NCBI GenBank assembly: GCA_026008535.1 | Contig: BRKX01000006.1 | Span: forward strand, 1,386,501 to 1,450,500 | Direction of reading: 5' to 3' | Length of the DNA: 64,000 bases | Origin: Perilla frutescens | Taxonomy: Eukaryota > Streptophyta > Magnoliopsida > Lamiales > Lamiaceae | In this document: in pieces, positions 11,605-24,336 of the stretch | How positions within the stretch are numbered: the stretch's first letter is position 1 | Layout of the letters: every line of letters begins with the position of its first letter | Program-made: the position numbers and the translations under genes | The notes under the pieces: model-generated | What the model was told of the DNA's origin: nothing | What the model saw: the letters and a program-made list of their open reading frames with translations, nothing else | Databases searched by the model: none

Positions 11605-13155
11605 ACGAGCAACGAGAATAGGATTCGGGCTAATTGTGAGTTTTCGGTGTGCTTTTGATCTGCAAAATCCAACATTGAGCCCCAGATGGTTGCTGAGTTG
11701 ATCGGTTTTGCACAGGACAATGTTGAACAGGTAGAGATGTGATCAATTTATTCATTCATTTTTTAATCATCCCTTGCTACCATTGTATGCCTTCTGTATC
11801 ATCCTTTCTCTCTCTTGATGAGGAATGTGTTTGCGAAGGGGCATGTATGAATCTATATATTATTCTAATTCAGTTAATAGATAACAGTCATGATTTGTGA
11901 GGTGTGGTTTATGATGATTGGAAAAAACAAATGCACTATTTTGTTAAATTTAATTACTTTGAACATAACTGAGTATATTTTTACAGATATATACATGGCA
12001 TCAAAACCATAAATTGTACACTTGTGTATAAAGTGTAGTAAAAATATTTTCAATTTCAAAGTTATGAAATAAAATTGAGAAGGAAGCCATTCTTCATGGA
12101 TACGTGGATGTTCTTCACTTTATAACACAAACATCAATTCATACAACTTCCTGTCCAAATTGGTTGATCTCTATAGTGGAAATATGGTTGAAAATTAACC
12201 AAATACCTCAATAATTGACTTGTATTCGTTCGGTAAAAGCTCATTTGAGCTTGATCAAGATTGCAGAAAGCACTAGGCACTAGGCGGACGGTTGGGGGCC
12301 TAAACGAAACCTAAGCGGGTTTTAATTTTAATTAATTTATTTATTTTTAACATGTCAGTTTTACAATTTTCATTTATAAGATCATAAAACATAACATTCA
12401 AGAATATTTAAAATAATTCAAAAGTCGAAATAAATGAACATTCAAAGTTAAAATCATCCAAAAATTAAAAAAAACATTTTAAGTTAATTTTTCAAGAACC
12501 AACAACTAACGCACTAGCATGGTTTTCGTACCCCCCTTTTAATTAGTTTTTTTTTCCCACTCACAATTAAAATTTAAAATTGGAAAAAAGGGGAAAACAA
12601 TTAAAACTTAGAAAAAAAAAATTATGCTCCGCCCAACATACCGCCTACATTTTTCTGCACGGTCTTTGGCCATCTAGCGCTTGCGGTTTACAATCATGAA
12701 CTCGATTCAATAAGCATATCAAATAAATTTGAATATAATTTTGTGTTTGATAAGATTTATAATTCGGTTCGAACTCGAGTTCGGTAAGTAAAAATTGAAC
12801 AAACATGTGTAAAAATATCAAACTATTCAAACCCGATTCAATAGATAATCAAAGCTCGGTATCATTTCAAATAAATCTTGGGACTCGACGATAATTTTAT
12901 GAAAAGGAAACATGCATTGTTTCATTGTTTGTTTGTTAGTGGAAATGGAATTCTCCCAACCCAACCCAACGCAGAAAAGGCAGAAAAGGCGTGATTGCTT
13001 GGTATTGTTTACAAATCCTTTGCTTTCACATCCAAGAAAGTAGCCTTCTCACTCAGTCACTCTCGGCCGACTCATTTTTGTTTTCCACTCTGTTTAAGCC
13101 ACGACTCGTTTACTCAATCAAATTTTAGTTCCCGCGAATTAGATTTTATTATTAA
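11605..13155. other. Intergenic DNA after DUF3537
   Basis: It holds the likely 3' UTR of the DUF3537 gene (to about 11870), a dispersed CGCCTAG-type repeat (12260-12680, listed separately) and a gagtcgag-family relic at 12690-12890. No gene is supported. Confidence 0.5.
12260..12680. repeat. Dispersed repeat with cgcctag-type inverted ends
   Basis: The left part reads cactaggcactaggcggacg and the right part has ccgcctac and tctagcgcttgcgg, roughly complementary ends around an AT-rich centre. A second member lies at about 47260-47600. The class and target duplication were not determined. Confidence 0.45.
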
Positions 13156-13260
13156 CTAGAATGACCCACCGTGCGATGCACGGATATAAAACATTTACAA
13201 TTATTAGTAATTTATTAAAAATTGAAAAAAAAAATTAGTCATCTATTGGGACATGTGTAT
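13156..13260 (-). mobile_element. Helitron 3' terminus (minus strand)
   Basis: Read on the minus strand, the hairpin CCGTGC-ATC-GCACGG (13183-13169) is followed 9 bases later by CTAG (13159-13156) and then T, the canonical 3' end of a plant Helitron. The element body extends toward higher coordinates. I could not find its 5' TC end, so only the terminus is annotated. The hairpin sequence is closely related to that of the element ending at 3211. Confidence 0.5.
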
Positions 13261-13998
13261 TAAGGAAGCGTTTCAGATTCAAAACTTACTGTTCTCCCTT
13301 TCCCCAATTAAGAAAAGGCAATTAAGAAAAGGTAAGTTGTCCACTTAAACTGACCTAGTGGTGAAGTGGCGTAAGTTTGGAAAAAGATCTTAAGTTCGAA
13401 TCCTATCAATACTGTGATTTATCTTTTTTATGTGGTTTGACTCAAGTTAATTTTAAACTTTAAATATTCTATCCCAAAAAAGTTCTGATTTAGTACATGT
13501 TCTTTTTCCAATTTGTAACAAATCTATTATTTAAGCTCATTTCTGCACATGAAATCATTTATTGCAGTAGTGGTGCAATATATCCGTGTTACACTATTAA
13601 ATCTATAGTTTTATTATAGTTTTTGTAAAAATAAAAATAATTTAATTTTACAATTCTTAATTAGAGTTCATTCTTTCCAATTAGGATATATAATTTTTTT
13701 TAGTACTTAATTGTCATATTTGAATTAATAATTTGTTATTATGGCTGATTTTTTCATTATTAGAATTATAATTTTTTAATTATTTTTTTTTTGTTAATGA
13801 ACGTTGATTAGGACTCATTGTGTTATACTTAATTTTATTTTTACAAAAAGTATTATAAAATTATAAATATAATAGAATAAACATGAAGAATTGAAGATGT
13901 TACATCGCCAGTGCAATTCTGCAAATAACAATTTCATCCCTCATTTATGGTGTCAGATACGTGATATGTAAATAATAATATTTCAGCACATTTTTTTT
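13261..13998. other. AT-rich intergenic DNA
   Basis: Probably the body of the minus-strand Helitron plus flanking sequence. There are no coding or structural signals. Confidence 0.4.
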
Positions 13999-14054
13999 AG
14001 AAAAAAATAAGTACTAGGTCAAGATCAGAAAAAAATAAGTACTAGGTCAAGATC
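13999..14054. repeat. Perfect 28-bp tandem duplication
   Basis: Two exact adjacent copies (13999-14026 and 14027-14054) of a unit containing taagtactaggtcaagatc. The perfect identity points to a recent replication-slippage event. Confidence 0.85.
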
Positions 14055-14145
14055 ACGATTCGAACTTCATTGATTTCAAAAATACCCAAAATACAAATCA
14101 GGACATGACACCAATTCATTAAATTGAACTATCATATATAAAAAT

Positions 14146-14524
14146 GGGTTAATTACTATAAAATACACAAACTTTGACAAGATTTGCAAATTAGACACAA
14201 ACTTTAAAAATTTTCAATTAAAACACAAATTTACATTTTTTTGCAAAATAGACAAACTCAAAGCAAAATTTTAAAATCGATTGAATTTGAAAACCGCAAA
14301 GCCATAAAAATTGTTCACCTTTCGATTTAGATGGCATTGCATTGGTTTTAATAAGTGAAAATGAATTATATGTCGCAAATTCTCATTTTTCCGTTAGTCC
14401 GAAAAATTTGAGTTTGTCTATTTTGCAAAAAAAATGTAAGTTTGTGTTTTAATTACAAAATTTTAAAGTTTGTGTCTAATTTGTAAATCTTGTGAAAGTT
14501 TTTGTATTTTATAGTAATTAACCC
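14146..14524. mobile_element. Mutator-type MITE with 9-bp target duplication
   Basis: A 379-bp inverted-repeat element starts GGGTTAATTACTATAAAATA and ends with the complement (...GTAATTAACCC). The arms are over 100 bp with few mismatches. It is flanked by the exact direct repeat tataaaaat (14137-14145 and 14525-14533). Long terminal inverted repeats with a 9-bp duplication are characteristic of Mutator-like elements. There is no coding capacity. Confidence 0.8.
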
Positions 14525-14729
14525 TATAAAAATACATATGTAAAAATCACACTTTCATTATAAACTTCTACTATCCCCAAATATGAGTTACAACTTACAT
14601 TACTAATACATAAACACTGACTAACAAGAATCCTAAAATAACTAAGAGACTCATCTTCTTTTTTTTTTTGATAAATAACTAAGACACTTATCAAAATAAC
14701 ATAAAATAAGAAATTAACTAAAATAGAAA

Positions 14730-15095
14730 GACAGGTCTCGTGTACACTAGGTGCACATTAGATGGTCAACGCACTGATCGAGTCAAAACGTATTGTCTCG
14801 ATCAATATAGTTAACCAAAAAATCCGTCAAAATTAGTATCATTCGTAACACTAAAAAAATATCACTCAAAAGTTCAGAAGTATCACTTGTATCATTAAAA
14901 GTATCGGCCAGAAAAATAAAATAAAGAAAAAACTATCAAAATCAATATCAACCGTACCACTAAAAATTAAAAAAAATATCACTTATATCCCTAAAATCAA
15001 CATAAAGCATCACTAGAAATTTTAAAAATATCACTTATATCCCTAAAAATTCATCGTATTGATCGTTGGATGTACATCTTTTGTACAAGATAGAA
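14730..15095. mobile_element. Candidate inverted-repeat element
   Basis: The left end has tctcgtgtacactaggtgca and the right end has gtacatcttttgtacaaga. The interior repeats variants of aaaaatatcacttatatccc four to five times. A relative lies at 25735-25860 in the opposite orientation. Boundaries are approximate. Confidence 0.35.
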
Positions 15096-15231
15096 GACAA
15101 GAATTAAAAACACAGCCCATGTAAAAAGAGTTGACCATAGGTCCCTAGCCAACACAAAGTGGCGTCGTTTTAGTCTGAAGAAAGGCTTCTCGCTGGCTGA
15201 GCTAAAATACAAGTTGCAGTTTTTGGTGGGG

Positions 15232-15233
<2 letters not shown>

Positions 15234-15266
<33 letters not shown>
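15234..15266. repeat. (GA)n microsatellite in the EHD 5' region
   Basis: About 16 GA units lie 60 bp before the EHD start codon, probably in its 5' UTR. GA/CT tracts next to plant transcription starts are common and can bind BASIC PENTACYSTEINE factors; no such role is shown here. Confidence 0.7.
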
Positions 15267-15268
<2 letters not shown>

Positions 15269-15325
15269 CAATAAATTGGCTACACAGAGCTTTGGACGAA
15301 GACGAAGTTCGTATCGGGCCAGATA

Positions 15326-18300
15326 ATGGAGATAGATTCCGCCCCGATTACTCGCTGCTCCAAGGAACACCAGAAGATTTATCAGGAATGGTTTTCATGC
15401 GCTGATTCTGGTAGGTTTGCTCTTCATACTTCAATTTTCTTTTCAGAACCCACTGTTTTGTGTTCGATTCTTACATATTATGAGCTAAAACCTTAATTAA
15501 TCAATGCTCATTTTGTTAGATGGAGATGGGCGTCTCACCGGAGCCGATGCTACCAAGTTCTTTTCTATGTCGAACTTGTCCCGTCAAGATCTCAAACTGG
15601 TAAGTGGTAACTCCTTTTCTTTTTGCATTTGTTTTTTCAACTTTTGTGATTGCTGCTTTTGCTGATAATGATTTTGCTGCTTTCTGTTATGAATATCTCT
15701 TCTGATTTTACTCGCGGGAGTTGGGAGTTTTGGGATTATTATCAAACTATTTTTCTTGAAATATGTCCGTTTGTATGTTTTTTGATTCTATCACTTTCAG
15801 TTAAAGGATCTAGTGTGCTATTATTTCATGTTTTGTTTTATGTTTTATTGATATATATTGTAATATGATTGCTTGACTCTGTTGAATTGCAATGTGATAT
15901 ACTTCCACGATTGTGCTCGTATGTGTTGCCTTTTTTGGTAGTTACTCGATTGAAGCCTTTTTTTTAATGTATGATTGCCCCTTTCTATGTTAGATTCTTC
16001 TGATCATTAACCTTTTCTTTTACTCTTCTTTCCATCTCAACAAGGTATGGGCCATTGCTGATACTAAAAGGCAAGGATTCCTTGGATTTAAAGAATTCAT
16101 TACAGCAATGCAGGTTCGTATTGCTTTTTTTTTTTTGCGTGTTTTCTCTAAAAGATTGTGGTTGCCATGATGCTGATCTGTCTTGGCAATTTGCTACGTA
16201 GTTAATCTCTTTGGCACAAGCTGGGCAAACTCTCACCAGCGATATTTTAAGCTCTCTAGGTAAGCACAGGAGTCTCTGATTCTTGTCAGTATTACTGATC
16301 TGACTTCAGTTTAATGCGGGCATGACTTCTCTATATGCCTGTATGTTTGTGTTGTAATTATACAATTGATTGTGACATGGTTGAATCACATCAATTGTCG
16401 GCAGTTGACTTTGAAAGCATACAACCTCCGACCATGGAAGGTCTGGATGTGCTCTTAGCAGTAAGTTTTTTATTTTATTTTTTTTCATGCTTTTATTTAG
16501 TTTACAAGCAGATATTTAAGTCTTCTTTCATATTTGCAGAAGAAAAGACGTTATTCAAATGAACCTGAACAGAACGGTGAGATGTATGGTATTATAGGCA
16601 CTAGTTGATTAGTCTTCAATTTTTGAGGCTGACTTTGTTTTGATTTAGAGAGTCCTCAGGTGCAATCTTCACCTGCAGCTGGTTGGTTTAATTCTTCAAA
16701 GTCTGCAAAGAAGGTAATCTAGCTTATAGCATTAACACGTCTTCCTCCTGCATTATTTATTTCATATTTACATTATCTCTTCTATGCTGGTCACACTTCT
16801 ACTAGTATTAGATGATTTTTAGAAGGCATTAGACTCTACTTCACAGCTTCGGTAATAATGCCATTCCGTGTTCTATTCCAAATTTTTGGTTGCCTGAACT
16901 ATCTTCGTCTCTCAGACTCAAACATCTTATTCTGATTGCCTTTCCAGTTGACTAATTTTTCGGCAAAAAAAAAGGTTTTGTTTCAGGCAAGGTTTATTTT
17001 ATGCACTTGGTTTGCCCAAGTGGCTAGATTGGTTATTTTCATTTTTCTATTTCCTCGAGTCTTTTCTTCATTTATTTATTATTCTTTTCCTTCTGTAAAA
17101 TTATCTTTTTCTTTACTTTGGTTTGCGCTGGTTACTTTCATAGTACTATATTTGGTGGAGTGGCTAGATTGGTTATCTTTCTTTTTCTCTAGTTTTTTTT
17201 GGCGCAATAGATATACACTTTAGGAGTTCTGAGTTCATGAGAATTTAAAATTGAATCTCTCAGCCATGAGTTGTGTCCTTTTTTTTCTGTCCCCCTCCCT
17301 TCCCCCCTCCCGTGGGGTAAAATCTTCCTTCTTACATATCAATCGTTTCTTGCGTTTATGCTGAATTTCTTATTTATAATATTAGACACCAGAATTTGGA
17401 TTCAAAATATTTATGTTAGTCTTTTTGAATGCTTACTGCCTCCTCTCCTAATGTCCTTGCTTTACCATGTGCTTCCCATGACTGATTTCTTTTTTATCAA
17501 ATAATTTTGGTTCCTTGAATGGTGTTTCATCCTTTCTATTGTTTAGGTGTCTCTGAGCTCTGTCACTTCGATTATTGATGGCTTGAAGAAGTTGTATGTT
17601 CAAAAGCTGAAGCCCTTGGAAGTAACCTATCGGTTTAACGATTTTGTTTCTCCCTTACTGGTAAGTTTCCATATTTCTTAGAAATAATGTGCTAAAACAC
17701 TGAAAGCATTATTGTTTCATGCCTTTTGCACACAGATATTAGTTTAGCTGATCATGTATTGTGGGTTGGCTTTGACTCTGCTATGTGTTGTATGTTGTGG
17801 TAGAGCAACAGTGATTTTGATGCTAAACCCATGGTGATGCTACTGGGTCAATACTCCACTGGGAAGACGACATTTATCAAACATTTGCTCAGGACAAGCT
17901 ATCCTGGTATCAGTCATTCTCTTTGAGAAATAATCTGCATTTTCTTTTGGTAATTAAAGTTAATATATATTTTTTTTCTCTTACTCCATATGATAGGTGC
18001 TCACATTGGACCCGAGCCAACAACGGATAGATTTGTTGTTGTGATGGTATGCTATTATCTTTAGTTTACATTTGAGCAATAGGACCTGTTAATTATTACC
18101 AGTAATTTGCACTGGGTTCTATATGTTTCTGCCATTTGATCATTGATGCTATCTGGTCCTACTTTTTATGTATTGTACATAGTTTAGTTTAATGTATCAT
18201 TTTCTTGCTGATATTGCCAACATGGTTTCCTTTTAATTTTATTTAGGCATCAAGTGTGTCTTTCGTTTTATGCTGACTTGTACGGATTTTTATGTAAAAT

Positions 18301-20293
18301 GTCTGGCTGAATGTGATACTTGGCTGCCCCTATTAATTCTTTTTTCTACTTTTCACTCCAGTTCAGCTGGTTAACACATCTTTTGCATCAGTAGTTACTG
18401 AGGATTACTTTTCTTTACACAGAATGGTCCTGATGAGAGAAGTATTCCGGGGAACACTGTTGCTGTCCAAGCGGATATGCCATTCAGTGGCCTAACAACA
18501 TTTGGAACTTCATTTTTGTCAAAATTTGAATGCTCTCAAATGCCTCATCCTGTAAGCACAAGCTCTATCTCTTTAGGGTCTGGAGTCCCTGCTGCCCCTT
18601 GCATGTTGGCTGTTTCCCTTTTCTTTTGGGATGTTAAACCCTAATCATGATGAGTCAACCCTAGTTAACCATTGATAAACTCGAACTTGAAATGTAAAAC
18701 ATGAAACGTGAAGAAACATTAAAAAAAACCTTAGGAAAAAAAATTAAAAAATAATAACACTGAAAAGCATGCTGGGCAGCGGGAAATTTTCCTTATTTTT
18801 ATCCATTATTTTACAAAGTAAAGAGAAAATTCATAACGTCTCATCAGGTGACTTTTTTTTTAATGTTGAAAGCTGCTGGAGCATATTACATTTGTGGATA
18901 CTCCTGGAGTTTTATCTGGAGAAAAGCAACGAACACAGAGAAGCTATGACTTTACTGGTGTGACATCTTGGTTCGCTACAAAGTGTGATCTCATCCTGCT
19001 TCTGTTTGATCCTCACAAGCTTGATATAAGTGACGAATTTAAACGAGTAATTGGATCATTACGGGGCCATGATGATAAGATTCGTGTTGTTTTGAATAAG
19101 GCCGACCAAGTTGATACACAGCAGGTACGAGCTATCAGTGACTTTCCTTAGCTCATATTGTTGCCTTTCTATTGTTGTGACGAAAATTATGTAGTCTCTG
19201 CTAAGTTGATTGTACTAGTTTATCTCTTGTTGTAGCTTATGCGTGTATATGGAGCATTGATGTGGTCCCTTGGGAAAGTGCTAAACACTCCTGAAGTCAT
19301 GCGTGTTTATATTGGGTAAGCCGTAACCTCTCTGCTGTTGTGATAGTTGAGATTTTTGTCAACTGATATATTGTCATCGGAGCACACACACAATCCATCA
19401 TGAAGTAGGCCCGAATTGTTGAATTTTCATTTTTTAGATATTAAATTATTACAGTCTGAACTTTAATGTCTTGAGGATTTGGCCATTGAATGGAAAACGG
19501 CACGCTGTGAACTTGAAAACCTAGGTTCCAGAAGATGTAACGGCTGCTATTCCCTAGTTAAATGCCCGTTTGGGTTTAGCTTTATCATTAAGGTTATTAT
19601 AGTAACAACATTAGGGTGGTTCTGTTATCATCAATATGTTTGTTCTGTTATATTAGTCTTCCATCCCCTATCGAATGCTTTTCCTTGAAAGAAAATTGAA
19701 GCACTTGCAGTAGATGGATTCTCCCGACATCTCTAACCTTCAATACAACTGAGTTCTTTGTTGAATTTTAAATTTGGCCATTTTATTCTAGGCATGGCCA
19801 TAGTCCAAATGTTTTCTCTTTAGTTGTTGAAATGGATGGTAGAGTTTTATTTCTTATCATCTTCCATCTTGTGCTTAAAGTTGAATTTTCTATCTTCTAT
19901 CACCTCATATCATCTATTGTCATCACAGTTCGTTTAATGACAAGCCTATAAATGCGGCTGTTGTTGGTCCCATTGGTAAAGAGCTTTTCGAGAAAGAACA
20001 GGAAGACCTTCTAAATGATTTGAAAGACATACCAAAGAAGGCCTGTGATCGTCGGGTGAGTACGAGATTGCCATCTCATGGAATACATGTGGTGGAGTTT
20101 GTGTATTGGCTTCGGGAAGCATGTATTAAGCATGATCTTTTTATCGTGCAGATAAATGAATTTGTGAAACGCGCTAGGGCTGCTAAGATTCATGCCTACA
20201 TAATCAGTCATTTGAAAAAGGAGATGCCAGCAATGATGGGTAAAGCTAAGACACAGCAGAGGCTTATCGATAACCTGCCCGACGAGTTTGCCA

Positions 20294-20341
<48 letters not shown>

Positions 20342-20594
20342 AGAGATGCATGGTGTGTTTCTTTGCCTATGACTCTAGAATCTTACTCTCATCTCGTCTG
20401 ATTCTCAGGTTCAGAGAGAGCAGCATCTACCAGCGGGGGACTTCCCTCACGTCGAACAGTTTAAGGAGACGTTGAGTGGGTACAGCATAGATAAGTTCGA
20501 GAAGCTGAAACCTAAAATGATACAGTCAGTCGACGACATGCTTGGATACGACATTCCTGAACTTTTGAAGAACTTTCGCAATCCTTACGATTAA
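15326..20594 (+). CDS. EHD1: EH-domain-containing dynamin-like ATPase (EHD1/EHD2 homologue)
   Basis: Sixteen exons join in phase to 544 codons: 15326-15410, 15520-15599, 16045-16113, 16202-16259, 16405-16460, 16540-16576, 16649-16713, 17547-17660, 17804-17906, 17997-18046, 18423-18551, 18873-19124, 19236-19315, 19929-20055, 20152-20295, 20409-20594. The N-terminal EH domain has a canonical calcium-binding EF-hand loop at residues 27-38 (DSDGDGRLTGAD) and a degenerate second one. The nucleotide-binding domain shows P-loop GQYSTGKTT (203-211), DTPG (291-294) and NKAD (357-360). The C-terminal helical part ends NFRNPYD. Plant EHDs place the EH domain at the N-terminus, opposite to animals, and act in endocytic recycling at endosomes and the plasma membrane (family knowledge). 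Length matches Arabidopsis EHD1. The last intron begins AAG|GTCTCT inside a CT repeat, an unusual donor. Confidence 0.96.
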
Positions 20595-21588
20595 GAAATT
20601 CCAATGCTGGAGATTTGTTCTTTTTACATTATCTTCAACTATTATGTTTTTGCTTCTACTATAGTAAAGAGGAACATTATATATAGGGTGATCATTTTTA
20701 TATGCATTGTCACCTGTATAGATAGTCTTCTTGGGTGAGCCGATTCCATTGATTGTACTGCATTAAGATTAAATAATACATATTGTATCTGTTGTAATGG
20801 TTGTACACCCACATTTGTGTTAGTAAGGATGTAAACGAGCTGAGTCGAGCTTGAACAGTTACAAAACCGAGCTCGAGTTTGGTATCATTTTAATCATGAG
20901 AAGGTGGGATCATCTTATTGAATTAGATGATCCCCAAAATCAAGAGAACTGTTGAACACAAGGATACATTGAAAGACATGATAAGAAGAATCGAGTTCGT
21001 AAAGTCATCGAATTTTCTTATATTTCTCATAACGTTGTGATGTGATTTGATAATTTGACCAAAAACTCAAAGAAATGATATAACAAGATTATTTTACAAA
21101 ACTACATATTTATAATAGAAATAAAATTTAGAACGATTGAATCACCATAATTCATTTCGATTTCATTTACATTTGCACCATCCAATCTTTATCCTTAAAT
21201 TGAAATTGAGTAATCACCCTACAAACTCAAATGAGTGAGAGAGAGAGAAAAAAAACAACTCAAATGTGAGAGAGACAGAGAAGAGAGAAACAAAATGAAT
21301 TTTATCCTATCTATAAATAATGATTAATTACCATACAAACTCAAATGAGAGACAGAGAGAGAGAAAAGGGGAAAAAAAGGATGATTAATTACGGAACATA
21401 CAAACTGTGTGTGTGAGTGAGAGAGAGAAGGAAAGAAAGGAAGGGGTGAGCGAGAGAGAGAGAGGAAGAGGAGAGAGAAGGAAAAAAAAGGGGGCTCAGA
21501 ACACTAATAATTCTCATCGAGAAATCGAAGAGAGCGGGTAAACCCATTACTCGCATAGTAAAAATCTTCACAGCTTACCCATATGAAA
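20595..21588. other. Intergenic DNA with a gagtcgag relic and GA-rich stretches
   Basis: It contains the EHD 3' UTR, a copy of the dispersed repeat at 20823-20895 (ggatgtaaacgagctgag), and purine-rich GA stretches at 21230-21490. No gene is supported. Confidence 0.5.
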
Positions 21589-21659
21589 TGCACCAGCCGG
21601 GAATCGAACCCGGGTCTGTACCGTGGCAGGGTACTATTCTACCACTAGACCACTGGTGC
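21589..21659 (-). tRNA. tRNA-Gly (GCC)
   Basis: A 71-base gene on the minus strand begins GCACCAGTGG and ends CCCGGCTGGTGCA. The acceptor stem pairs GCACCAG with CTGGTGC. The anticodon loop reads CTGCCAC, giving anticodon GCC. The T arm has GGTTCGATTCC and the internal promoter B box is intact. There is no intron. A short T run (complement of 21560-21564) lies downstream as a possible RNA polymerase III terminator. Confidence 0.96.
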
Positions 21660-22192
21660 TTTGTGTTCTGATTTCCTCTAATATTATTTATAATTTCATA
21701 CGATGAATACCATCTGCTACAACAATTTTTCAATTCCATCACAACCTTCTCGAATTTGAGTTATTATTGTATCAATTTATAAATTGGGTTCTAAATTGTG
21801 ATTTGTATCTTTTTGCAACTAACCCTTACATGAATGACTAAAAAGTTAAGCTTAATCATTGCACCCATAATCTGTGAAGTGAAATATATATTTCGTTCAA
21901 ATGAGGGCTAATGCTTAGTATGTAAACATAAAAACAAACCTTTTTATTGTATTTTAACTTCTTTTCTTTAAACAATAAACAAGATGGTTCTCATATATAT
22001 GAGATGAATGAGTGGAACAAACTTGGACTTGTACTCAAACTTCCATATCTTTACATATTTATTTATGGTGGGCAATGGACAAATGGACAATGGGTGTAAT
22101 TTTCATGAATTAAAGTAGTGAATCAGCATCACAGTTTACACACCACACCTTATGATTGATCATGAGATACATATATATACATACATATAATG
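21660..22192. other. Intergenic DNA between tRNA-Gly and GDSL gene
   Basis: AT-rich; includes the probable 3' UTR of the minus-strand GDSL gene. Nothing else is recognised. Confidence 0.5.
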
Positions 22193-23611
22193 CTAGTGAA
22201 ATATTGCTAGAAATTTGGTGAATAAATATTCGGCAACAATGGCGTTTGTTTTGTCTGTGGGGTGGAATGAATCCCAGAACACGTGCTTGCTCGCGTCCGA
22301 ACACGTGAACGGATTATGCTTGTTGCATAAGTAGCTCATCTCGAACCTTCCACTCCCACAACATGCCTTTGCTGCATGCTCAAAACCTGCAAATCGTCCT
22401 CACAAAAACTTGTATCAAATCGTCTGATCCACCGGCCTCAAACACAAATCATTAGAAATATGTGATTTACACAAAAATGAATTTCAATCAAATTTTCATG
22501 TAGTAAAATAGTACTCTTATAATGAAAAGCATGACCGGGATTTACACTAAACAAGATCATGAACATTGACGGGCCTAGGGCGGGAGGAAGGCAGATTAGA
22601 TCCCTCGTGTCCTTCCGTGCACCATAACTAATTTTTTTAATATACACTAATTGATGAAAAGTATGGCCCGAGCTAGGGCGGGGAAGGGGCCTTGATCCCT
22701 CCTCATATTTAAAATAAAATACTGTCTATGTTTCTGAATAAATGTTATTTTAGCATTTTAGTTTTATTTCAGAAAAAGTATCAATTTATATAATCCATGT
22801 GAAAATTTCACATCCACCCTCATTTAATGAATTCAAACATCCATATTTGACCCATTTAATTATTTTATTAATACGTATGTGCATTTATCCAGAACGATAA
22901 TTATTCAGAATTGAATGAAATAATGTATATAATTAAAGAGAGATGGAGAGGGGCTTTTTTGTAATTTCGCAATATTTTAATTCATGCATCGGACATACAC
23001 ACACAATACGAGTGACTTGACTTTATGAAAACTCATGTACACTAGCGTACATCTTGATTAGCACACGAAATCGTCTATTGCACGAGTTAAAAACATACCG
23101 TAAGAATGCGGATTCTGAATGATATCATAAGCAATGTCATAAGGAGCGGAGAGCACCAACTGAATTCCCGAAAGTCTCGAGTTCAAATCCCGAACCAGCC
23201 CCTCTAGCTCGCGATTGAAGTCCATCGCGACACCGTTGTATTTGTCTACGCAGCTCCCCCCATTTGTCGTCCTCTCCAGCGGCAAGCACCCCATCGGGGG
23301 CAGCCCCGTTATCGCGATTTTACGAGCTCCGAGCTCGTAAATCTGCACGATCAAGTGTCTCGCTATTCCCGCCAAAAACTTCTGGAACTCTTCAACGGTG
23401 AACTGCGACGATCTCTGCGGAAGAAGATAGTAGTTCTCCAGAAAATCGTTCGTTCCGACGCTTATGATGTAGAGAGCCTCTCTCATAACTTCATCGGCCT
23501 TCTCGATTCCCAGATAGCTTCGCAGCCGGATTTGGTATTCCTTGTAGTACTCTACTTCCTTCCACAGAGGAATTACAGACTGCACATTCAATTCATTAAT
23601 GCATCAACAGC

Positions 23612-23683
<72 letters not shown>

Positions 23684-23884
23684 AGAGAGAGAGAGAGAGA
23701 GAGTAATTTGGTATTCCTTGTAGTACTCTACTTCCTTCCATAGAGGAATTACAGACTGCGCATTCAATTCATTGCATCAACAACGATGAGAGAGAGAGAG
23801 AGTAATTTGGTATTCCTTGTTAGTACTCTACTTCCTTCCATAGAGGAATTGCAGACTGCGCATTCAATTCATTGCATCAACAAC

Positions 23885-23922
<38 letters not shown>

Positions 23923-24336
23923 ATTACATACAAGGACTGAAGAGGTGAGATTATCGTAGCCAGTGCCGGCAGAAGCGAAGCAGACTCCAGTTGCGAAATC
24001 AAGGATGGTGAAGGCAGGATCGAGATAAGCGGGGATGGTTTTTTTCAGGCCGAAAGCTTCCGATAAGAAATCGGTCGGAACGCGGCCGTTGGAGAAGCGG
24101 CCGGTGGGTCTGCCGCCGTCGAAATCACGGCCGTAGGGCTTGAAATTGCTCTTGAGTGGTGTGGGAATGTGGTTGTTGTTGCCGGAATCCACGGTGGAAT
24201 CTCCGAAGACGATGATCGACGAGACTTTGGCATCGGATTTGAGGGTTTGCAGTAGAATGATGAAGATGGAAATAATAGAAATTGCAGTTGCAGGTGCCAT
24301 TTCCATTGATGGAGCTGTTGCTGATTGGAGGTTCAC
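22193..24336 (-). CDS. GDSL esterase/lipase
   Basis: Three exons on the minus strand (24336-23932, 23579-23099, 22386-22193) give 359 codons. The N-terminus has a hydrophobic segment at residues 18-33 (AISIISIFIILL), a probable secretion signal; translation may instead start at Met11 or Met13. The catalytic signature is complete: block I FGDSTVDSGNNN with Ser47, block III GTND (177-180), and block V DSFHP with Asp334 and His337. Cysteines near the C-terminus (ACCGSG, CNKHNPFTC) fit secreted plant members. The family hydrolyses ester bonds of lipids, cell-wall or surface polymers; the substrate cannot be read from sequence. Intron 1 carries GA microsatellites and two extra copies of the exon 2 acceptor region. 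The closest Arabidopsis match by order and sequence is At4g26790 (from memory). Confidence 0.94.
23531..23930. repeat. Tandem copies of the exon 2 splice junction with (GA)n tracts
   Basis: The first about 49 bases of GDSL exon 2 plus about 35 bases of the adjoining intron recur twice inside intron 1. The genuine copy is 23531-23615; the extra copies are 23707-23790 and 23806-23890. All are separated by GA microsatellites. Each copy keeps the acceptor (GTGCAG or GCGCAG before TCTGTAATTCC or TCTGCAATTCC). The copy nearest exon 1 has one inserted base and a stop in the exon frame. Confidence 0.9.

Noticed and set aside
16777..17223. Long hydrophobic frame within the EHD intron 7
   Set aside because: T-rich intron sequence read as Phe/Leu; no homology signal and it lies between well-defined exons.
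23605..23705. Regular GA repeats resembling a repeat array
   Set aside because: Simple microsatellite without unique spacers; not CRISPR, and the genome is eukaryotic.
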